Source: Lentinula raphanica
Lineage: Eukaryota; Basidiomycota; Agaricomycetes; Agaricales; Omphalotaceae
Reading direction: 5' to 3'
DNA length: 64,000 nt
NCBI GenBank assembly: GCA_027919835.1
Contig: JANVFP010000044.1
Span: forward strand, 186,001 to 250,000
Position 1 is the stretch's first letter. The number at the start of each line of letters is the position of its first letter. The notes under the pieces are model-generated. The model saw nothing but the letters and a program-made list of their open reading frames with translations. It was not told where the DNA came from and did not search any database. This document shows, piece after piece, positions 57,621 to 64,000 of the stretch. Both the position numbers and the translations under genes were made by a program.

Positions 57621-59022
57621 GTGACAGGATCAAGGTGAGAAATTCCAAGTCAACACTCAGCCTGTCGGTTCTTACACGTTCACGACTATATCACAGTAGT
57701 GGGATTGGCTTCGCGACCCTCCAACATCTATCGCGAATGGGCGCAAAGGTACTCTTCAATTACGACAATTATCGGTGTTGAGGCCGCATTGTTCAAAACT
57801 CGAGTACGTATATAGGTCTACATGGCTGCCCCAGACGAGCAAATGACCAGGGATGCTCTGATGCGTGTGGAGAAGGAAGGGAGGGGTCGAGGGTGTGGCG
57901 AAGTATTATGGCTTGAACTCGATTTGAAGGATCCTCGAAATGCTAAGAAATCAGCAGAACGATTCATTGCGCAAGAGTCGCATTTGGATGTTTTGAGTAA
58001 GTCTCACCCAACTAAAGCGTCGTATCTACAACAAATGAGGCTCATGGAAGATTCTTACTAGTCAACAACGCTGCTCTGTTCGTGAAATCAATTGATATAC
58101 ATGAGAAGGATGAATTGAGACGCTCCAACAGGATTACAGACATGGGAAAACCGACGTTGAATGTGGACGGTATACAGGATAACATGGCGATAAAGTACGT
58201 TCGGCGCCACACCCAGTCAAATTTGTTCTTACAATGATGAGAAACAAAGCTATGTTGGACCCTTTGTATTCACGAAAACCCTACTAGGAATATTGAAGGA
58301 ATCAGCGCTGTCGGATGGAGCAGACGTTCGTATTGTGAATGTATGTCCTTTGTCTGTCTCCCAAATTAGAGGCGAGTTCAACAAACGATATGTTAGGTCG
58401 GATCTGGAGGCTATAGCGACATTTCTCCCTGGCAACTGGACTATGGATCTATCTCAGGATGGAACAAGAACTTTCGCTGGTCTATGCTACCCACACTCAG
58501 GCGATATCGTGCGTATCGTTTCAGATTTACCTACCCTCATAGCCTCTCCCATTTTGATCTGATATATCCATATTCGCCGTCAGAATACTCAAAGGTGGCT
58601 ATCCATCTCTGGACGAACTATCTCTCGCAACAGATGACAAACGAGGATCCGAGGATACTGGTACTGCTTGTTCACCCAGGAGCGATACTTAGTGTAAATT
58701 TCGTACCGTTCTAGTTTTGACCGTGATCGAGATTGCTAATGTTCTCTAATGGCAGGACGGAGCGAAGCGGTCTCTTCTGACACTGCCATTCCCTCAATTC
58801 TGGTTATGGGTGATGGGATTATGGATGTATCCTCAATCTCAAGGAGCTCATACGTCTGTTTTTGCCGCCAGTGCACCAAGAGACAATGTTCATATATTTC
58901 CTGGAGCGTACATCTGTCCCCCGAATGTTGCACAGACTCAAAAGGCATTTGTTCTTGATCCACAACGTCAGAAAGAGCTTGTAGACTTTACAGAACGGCT
59001 ATTGACAAGCTGGGGAGTATGA

Positions 59023-59256
59023 TTTCTGAACCTGTAACTTCCGATCTTCGTGAATCTGAATACACATCGAACTCTAGAGGTATTAATAACTTGGGGGCAT
59101 ATGCCAATCGAGAATGCGAGAAACCCATCACCTTGCTGAGACAGATGTAGCATCAAATGCATATTCATGAACTAGCGACCCACCAGAGCATTCTATCAAC
59201 CATGATAACCGCGAACTTTTACTGAATCGTTGGTTGTGGGATAGACGCCGCGCATC
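59023..59256. other. Convergent spacer
   Basis: Short 3'-3' gap between the dehydrogenase (plus) and the membrane protein gene (minus). No feature seen. Confidence 0.5.
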
Positions 59257-60117
59257 TCAAACAACAAACGGCAGCAGACGATACGGTACATCATCCTTAT
59301 ACCTCTCCCACTGCTCACCGTACTGTATGAAAAATACATCAGACCAGTCGTTCTCTCCTCCCAATCTTAAAAACAGACACACCTTCTTCTCACAGTACAC
59401 TTCCAACTCTGGAATCCCCCGCCTCATGAAATCCCACACAAACGCGCTGAGGACGAACAAGGCCCAGGTCCACCCCGCGGACGCCAGCGCGAAACCCGTT
59501 CGCCAGCAGATATATCCAGAGTAATTGACGTGTCTGGCGTAGCCAAATAAGCCACGGGTGAAGATTTTGCCTTTGTTTCGAGGGTCTTTCTTGAAATTGG
59601 TTCGCTGAATCTCGGAGGACCATTCTAATGTGATACCGAGTAGGAATAGGAATAAGCCAATGCCGAAAAGCATTGGCGAGGGAGAAGGAAGGTCTATTCG
59701 TGCATACGTAGAGCTGGATGTGTAGACGAACAACAGCGTGTTGGCGGAATTGCATGTGAGGTTAAAGAGACTGATCAGGAATGAGGTGGTTGGCGTGACG
59801 GTGTTGGAGGATACGGCTAAAACCCAGTATATCTGTTTCGCATATGCGATGAGGACCATGAGGAAGAGGACGGCTCTGGGAAGATGAGAAACGGTGCTAT
59901 GGATCCGACTAGTAACCGACTCCCCTCTTGAGAAAGAGTAGATTTCCGATAAAAGAACCATGTATTGCATCAGCACGTCGACGGAGCGATAGATTATGAA
60001 GAGTGCCCAGTGGGCAGAACGACTCGATTGAGAAGTTCCCCTAACAAGGAGAGTTTTGTATTCGTGTTTCTCGTCGTGGGTTCCCTCGTCGAAGGATGGG
60101 TTTGAACTTGAAGGCAT
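59257..60117 (-). CDS. ICMT/steroid-reductase-fold membrane protein
   Basis: Single exon of 286 codons. The N-terminal ~30 residues are charged. Hydrophobic segments follow near 40-60, 80-105, 110-130, 150-170 and 215-235. The C-terminal motif set GLFGYARHVNYSGYICWRTG, WDFMRRGIPELE and YGEQWERYKDDVPYRLLPF is that of membrane enzymes related to isoprenylcysteine carboxyl methyltransferases and the C-terminal domain of sterol/steroid reductases (DUF1295-like). These bind SAM or NADPH through the conserved His-Asn-Tyr and Glu-Tyr/Arg-Tyr region at the ER membrane. Which of the two chemistries applies cannot be told from sequence alone. Confidence 0.75.
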   Translation of the reverse strand: MPSSSNPSFDEGTHDEKHEYKTLLVRGTSQSSRSAHWALFIIYRSVDVLMQYMVLLSEIYSFSRGESVTSRIHSTVSHLPRAVLFLMVLIAYAKQIYWVLAVSSNTVTPTTSFLISLFNLTCNSANTLLFVYTSSSTYARIDLPSPSPMLFGIGLFLFLLGITLEWSSEIQRTNFKKDPRNKGKIFTRGLFGYARHVNYSGYICWRTGFALASAGWTWALFVLSAFVWDFMRRGIPELEVYCEKKVCLFLRLGGENDWSDVFFIQYGEQWERYKDDVPYRLLPFVV

Positions 60118-60642
60118 CCCTTGGCTGTTTTGAGTTGGACGTTAGTAGAGGCAGAGCGTGTTGTCAGTAACGTCTCGGACAACTGACCCACTGACATTTT
60201 TAAACCTGATATCCAGTACCGGGGAAAAGTTTTCGGCGTTCAAGATAACCTACCCTACTAGGTCATGCATTGAGTATCCATTACCCCTTGCATGAGCTAG
60301 TAGAGTAGCTCCAACGCGATGGGCATCATACTTGACTTCATCCCGTTCCTTTCCTGCAGTACAACCGTCAGCAAACAGTATGTAGTATTCCGAAGCAAGC
60401 CCGAGTGTGTTTATTCATCCTAGCCTCCCTCAGCACTAAGCACTTCGAAGTTACACTGAATGTGAGCTTGATACCGTGTGCAGTCGAGGGGTGTTCAGGT
60501 ATCGCTCAAAAGGCACTTGATGCAGTTTAAATGGAGAGGAATGGTTGTTTGATGCGGAGGAGGCTAAGTACATGAGAGATTTGTATGAAGCAGTAGTTCA
60601 TTTAGCGCTCGTACAAGCGCCCCTCTTTGACTTATCTCCTCG
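60118..60642. other. Divergent promoter region
   Basis: 525 bp between the membrane protein gene (minus) and the CZIB gene (plus). No additional gene seen. Confidence 0.5.
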
Positions 60643-61437
60643 ATGGTCGTAAGTCGTTCGTTTGCTCTGACTACTCAAACAAACCATTGATTTTTATTCA
60701 GTTCCTTCTACTCTCTATCAAAGCTGAACTCGAGAACGTGACCGACCTCGTACCAGCCGACGACGACTTTGAATACTTTTTCCAAGTTTCGTTGTGAAAC
60801 CGCTTGAACCTGTTCCTTTCTGATCGTCACTTCATCTTCTCCGTCCAAAGTAGGTCAAGTGTACCAGCTGCAACGAAACACATCCAAAGCACGTCTCTCT
60901 GAACCGTCGAGTATGTCTCCCTCCCTTCTTCGTACGACACGATATCGAACTAACGATTACCTCGGCATGTTGTGTAGGAAGAGTACGATGTCTCTGGAGG
61001 AAAAGGCGGCAAAGCACATTTTGTTTGGAAGTGTGGTCTATGCAAACGAGAAAGTTCGGCGAGATTCGACGCGGCGTCACCACCAAAGCCCTACAATGCA
61101 GAGAATGGACAGCTTGCGCCGTTTTTGAAGATCGAGTGTCGGGGGTTGGAGTTTATCGGTTTTGATCCTAGGGTGAGCCTTGTATCTTCGTACACAGCCA
61201 TCGTATACGAGTCTGATTCCTCTGATTCCTTCTTTCGAAGGGCATCTGGAAATGTGTTGGTACAAAAGGAACAGTGTTCTCCGAAGTTGATCTGGGTGAA
61301 GAGGAATGGACGGATTATGATGAGAAGGTCAATCCGCTCTCATCCTGCTCCTCGCTCTCACTAACTCGCTTGAACCCTTTCAGGCTGCTGTTCCAGTTGG
61401 AGTTTCAGAGTTCGGTAGTTCTTGGTCTCGGGCATAA
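60643..61437 (+). CDS. CZIB/DUF866 (C1orf123-like) CXXC zinc-binding protein
   Basis: Six exons: 60643-60648, 60702-60785, 60854-60910, 60978-61172, 61241-61327 and 61384-61437. All junctions are phase 0, giving 160 residues, the family's normal length. The first coding exon is only ATG-GTC. Family landmarks: VKCTSCNETHPKHVSLNR and VWKCGLCKRESSARF (the two CXXC pairs that bind one zinc), IECRGLEFIGFDPR, and WTDYDEK followed by a terminal SWSRA. Widely conserved in eukaryotes, with no firmly established function. Intact. Confidence 0.93.
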
Positions 61438-61609
61438 CACTCCAGAACATGCATTAGTGTAATTTACTCTCGAAGAACCGGTTCATCTGTGTCCACCAAT
61501 CCATGTATTCTACGCCCAACACGTTCGATCTTTTCAATTTTCAGAAGACCCTCGGTAGCTTAGATCCCTTTGGAAAACACAACATATCTCGCCACCATCT
61601 AAGCCCCAA

Positions 61610-62106
61610 TCATTCCTCTAGTAACACGACCTGTTCATCCTTATGCCTCGGCATCATCAGAAGCTCTGCGCTGAACGCGACCTAAGTCAAAATAGCACGA
61701 TGACTCTCATGATCAATCGTCTCAAGCAATCAAATGCAGAACACATCTATTTACCTTTCCCTGTCTTTTGGCTGCTCGTAGAGTTCCGTTTAGAGCTTCG
61801 ACTGTAATCGTTACTCAGTTCAAGATGGACCGGACTGACAGGATATGAAAGTGAAAAGAGAGCAAATCAAATCCTCACGAGTGTTGGCAGTCTTGTCAAA
61901 AAGGACACCATACGCGATGGTGTATCTCCCTTTTGAGTCTTTCGTCCCGTAATCTTTTATCGCATCTGAAGGAAGATCTGTTCGATAAAGCAGCGCAGGC
62001 TTTTGAAAGTGCTTTTGCGTACCTTTCAGTATTGTGATTTCCTCCGAGGTGTTCACTATTGGCAAGATATCGTATGGAACACACCCGACGAGACAAGAAA
62101 CTCACT
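61610..62106 (-). CDS. Costars/ABRACL-family protein, start codon split by an intron
   Basis: Exons: the single base A at 62106, then 62055-62023, 61977-61879, 61801-61755 and 61681-61610, giving 83 residues, close to the ~81 of ABRACL. Family landmarks: DSKGRYTIAYGVLFDKTANT, EALNGTLRAAKRQGKV and a C-terminal ELLM...VVLLEE. Costars proteins act with actin-linked signalling (Abra/STARS homology) in the cytoplasm. The first codon is made by A (62106) joined to TG (62055-62054) across a 50-bp GT-AG intron (GTGAGT...CCAATAG). An in-frame TAA lies upstream in that exon. Alternative starts would remove conserved N-terminal residues. It is convergent with the CZIB gene. Confidence 0.82.
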
Positions 62107-62490
62107 CGAAATGGCGAGAGGTTCTGGTTATACGAGAGATGATCGTGGTTCAGAATCAAGTTCAGTTCCCCATTTCAATGCCACGAGCCACGATGTTGCT
62201 ACGACTACGGTCATCCAGACAAACAGTCTTCGCTGACCATTATGATTAACTACTTGGTACTTTATGGGTTTGATACAGTCCGAGTGATTCACCTACGGAT
62301 TATTATGCTGCTACAAAACGAATGCTACATTGACAAAACACAGAGTCCAAGTGATAGAAAAGATATTCGAGAAAGAAAGAAAGAGGATAAGCGATTTACG
62401 CCTTGTCATTAACTCAACATTCCCCGTCCACTGATCACCATCCAACACTTTCACCTCCACAATCCCTTCTGTCCTCCCTCCCTCCCTTCC
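62107..62490. other. Costars promoter and 5-phosphatase 3' flank
   Basis: No further gene seen. The 5' untranslated exon of the Costars gene must lie in the right-hand part of its upstream flank. Confidence 0.5.
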
Positions 62491-64000
62491 TCAAAGCCGA
62501 AACGAATTAACATAAAACTCCCTCGCCTCCATCAACAACCTTTCCTGCAACCCCGTCCACTGCATCTGCACCTCCGCCTTCTTCTTCTCCCTAATCTCAT
62601 GCCTCGTCCTCTTCACCGTCACACTAAACGCAGCCGAGATCGGACGATGATCAGACACGTTGACCTCGTATCTCTGATAATGCAGCTGCTTCACTCGAGA
62701 GGTTACACGAGAACGCCAGAGCACACGGTCGCACCATGCTGGCGCACGACGTTTTTCGGACGTATCGTACACGTCTGAACGACGGTCATATTTGTATGTT
62801 GGGGGGAAGGTGAGCGGGCCTTCGGTGAAGAATCGGAAACGGCAGCCACGGTTGTATTTGATTTCTTTGAGTAGTTGATCGTGAGCGAAGAGGGTTTCGT
62901 GTTCGTTAGCGCGGACAGCTGCAGTTATCGCATCGCGGCGTTGGTCGATTCGATAGTTCATGTCACCGTTGACCTAAGGTAGAAAATCAGCATAGTATTG
63001 GGGAACAAACACGAAGTCTGACGCACGAAAACGATCTCATGATCAAGAACCATCGAACCGTCACCACCACCAACAAATGCCAAGTGCTCCGAAGCGGGAG
63101 GGAAAAGCAGTTGCTGTTCAAGCATTCCAGCTGCGTCTGCATTACGAGCACGAACAGCATGCTGACCAGCAGCCAGATGACAATTGACGAAACAAAGGGA
63201 CGAATCGTCAATGAGGAAACGAGACAGAATTCCTCCCTATACACGCCAAGGATTGAGTAAAAGCATCGAACGTATATGAAAAACCACGAACCTTGTTCCC
63301 ATACCTTCCTCCCATTCCCCGTTTCACAGTATTGATCGCAACGTCCTTCACAGCCGCCTTCTCTGTATTCTTGACCATGACACAAGTGAACAGTCCAACC
63401 ATACTCTCAGTGTGAACAACAGAGTATGGACAGTCGGGCGGCATAGCGAGCTTCACAGCTAACATCAACGCATCGAACCATCGTTTATAAGCACCTGTGA
63501 CTTTATCTGAAAGACCTAACAGCGTGCCCTCGTCTCGCCTGTTCTTGGCGTCAGCCCGAGCAGCCATCAACATGTTCTTCGCAGCCATCTTCCTCGATTC
63601 TAAATCGATGACCTCTTGAAACCCGAACGAGATGATGTCCGGTCTGTCAACACTATTCAAAACATCATGGAAGAAGTTGACATTGGCTGCATGGCCATGG
63701 AGTGAATCCGGTTTCGCAGAATCGCAATTCCACGATACGATGAGTACTTTGAGGTCCCGGAATGTGCTGTATGATTGTTCGTGCTTCTGTACCTCCGTAT
63801 CTTGCCAGTCCAACGCTAAAAGTCCGTCCCAGAGCCCGACGTGTTCGTCCCGTCCGACACTGACGACACCCAATCGCCTGTATTTCGAAATTCCGAATGG
63901 ATCCGCAGATAGATGCAGCACAGGTAATCCAGGATGAGCCGCCCACGAGTTCGTGGCGATCCAGGGTCGAGGAGTGATATCATAGACCGTGATCATGCCG
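62491..64000 (-). CDS. WD40-inositol polyphosphate 5-phosphatase, 3' part (runs off the window)
   Basis: Exons 62973-62491, 63236-63027 and 63292 onward to the right edge, phase 0. The visible N-terminal part (DRGD-like WD40 blades: HLSADPFG...VVSVGRDEHVGLWD) precedes an IPPc domain. Catalytic motifs are complete: VSWNCDSAKP, FGFQEVIDL, GGIL, FVNCHLAAGQH, VNGDMNYRID (GDxN), PAWCDRVLW and NVSDHRPISA. The enzyme removes the 5-phosphate of phosphoinositides or inositol phosphates, acting at membranes. The WD40-IPPc order resembles plant and fungal multidomain type II 5-phosphatases. After the domain a short helix-rich tail ends the protein. 5' exons are outside the window. Confidence 0.9.

Larger units (their letters stand above)
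51465..59022 (+). pseudogene. Short-chain dehydrogenase/reductase gene interrupted by a gypsy retrotransposon
   Basis: Coding begins at ATG 51465. The first exon reads to K-V-I-I-V-T and is cut inside the Thr codon at 51547. It resumes after the retrotransposon with ...ACA GGA TCA AG (57626-57634), an intron, then AGT GGG ATT GGC from 57697. Together these spell the NAD(P)-binding T-G-x-x-x-G-I-G motif. Further exons encode LDLKDPRNAKKSAERF, VNNAAL (the NNA motif), VGPFVFTKTLLGILKES, a Tyr-x-Tyr-Ser-Lys-Val-Ala active-site segment near 58590, and the C-terminal end at 59022. Apart from the insertion, exons look readable with short introns (some borders unresolved). The reaction would be NAD(P)-dependent oxidation or reduction of an alcohol/ketone; substrate unknown. 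The insertion should abolish function of this allele. Confidence 0.82.

Noticed and set aside
58250..58435. Minus-strand frames over the dehydrogenase exons
   Set aside because: Antisense shadows of plus-strand exons that carry SDR motifs.

Overview
The window reads as nuclear DNA of a basidiomycete fungus, most likely an Agaricomycete. Genes are split by many short (about 45-100 bp) GT-AG introns, and there is a DUF6535 membrane protein, a fungal avidin, a Ngaro-type tyrosine-recombinase retrotransposon and a self-priming Ty3/gypsy chromovirus. I see no bacterial operon structure, CRISPR array, rRNA or convincing tRNA gene. All gene models were spliced by eye.

Layout. 1-8600 is gene-poor repeat DNA: about three diverged higher-order copies of a roughly 2-kb unit, each carrying several short palindromes of the form GTGCT(N4)AAGCAC, ending in a 4 x 35 bp tandem array. 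10311-12798 is an apparently intact three-exon DUF6535 gene. 12983-23680 is a three-layer nest: a non-autonomous hAT-like element (8-bp target duplication) holds a TIR DNA transposon (13211-23142, 7-bp target duplication), whose transposase gene is split by a decayed Ngaro retrotransposon (about 14582-20781) with split direct repeats. 24352-34983 is a second nest: a MULE-like transposon with an intron-rich transposase gene, split in an exon by a large palindromic foldback element (26120-31734), itself split by a 1668-bp solo LTR (29696-31363).

34984-47000 holds host genes in gene-poor DNA: a streptavidin-like avidin (37907-38419), an alpha/beta hydrolase (42009-43435), a complete 522-bp TRIM element (43608-44129), and an NRPS-like adenylation-domain protein (about 44557-46949) that lacks the usual downstream domains.

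49137-64000 is denser: a seven-exon protein of unknown function; a short-chain dehydrogenase gene split by a full-length Ty3/gypsy element (51548-57620) with identical LTRs, a canonical -1 frameshift site between gag and pol, and a self-priming primer-binding site; an ICMT/steroid-reductase-fold membrane protein; a CZIB (DUF866) zinc protein; a Costars/ABRACL protein whose start codon is split by an intron; and the 3' part of a WD40-inositol polyphosphate 5-phosphatase running off the right edge.

The genes do not form one pathway. The strongest stories are the two transposon nests, the recent gypsy knock-out of the dehydrogenase, the avidin with an altered biotin pocket, and the unexplained hairpin-studded repeat block at the left.
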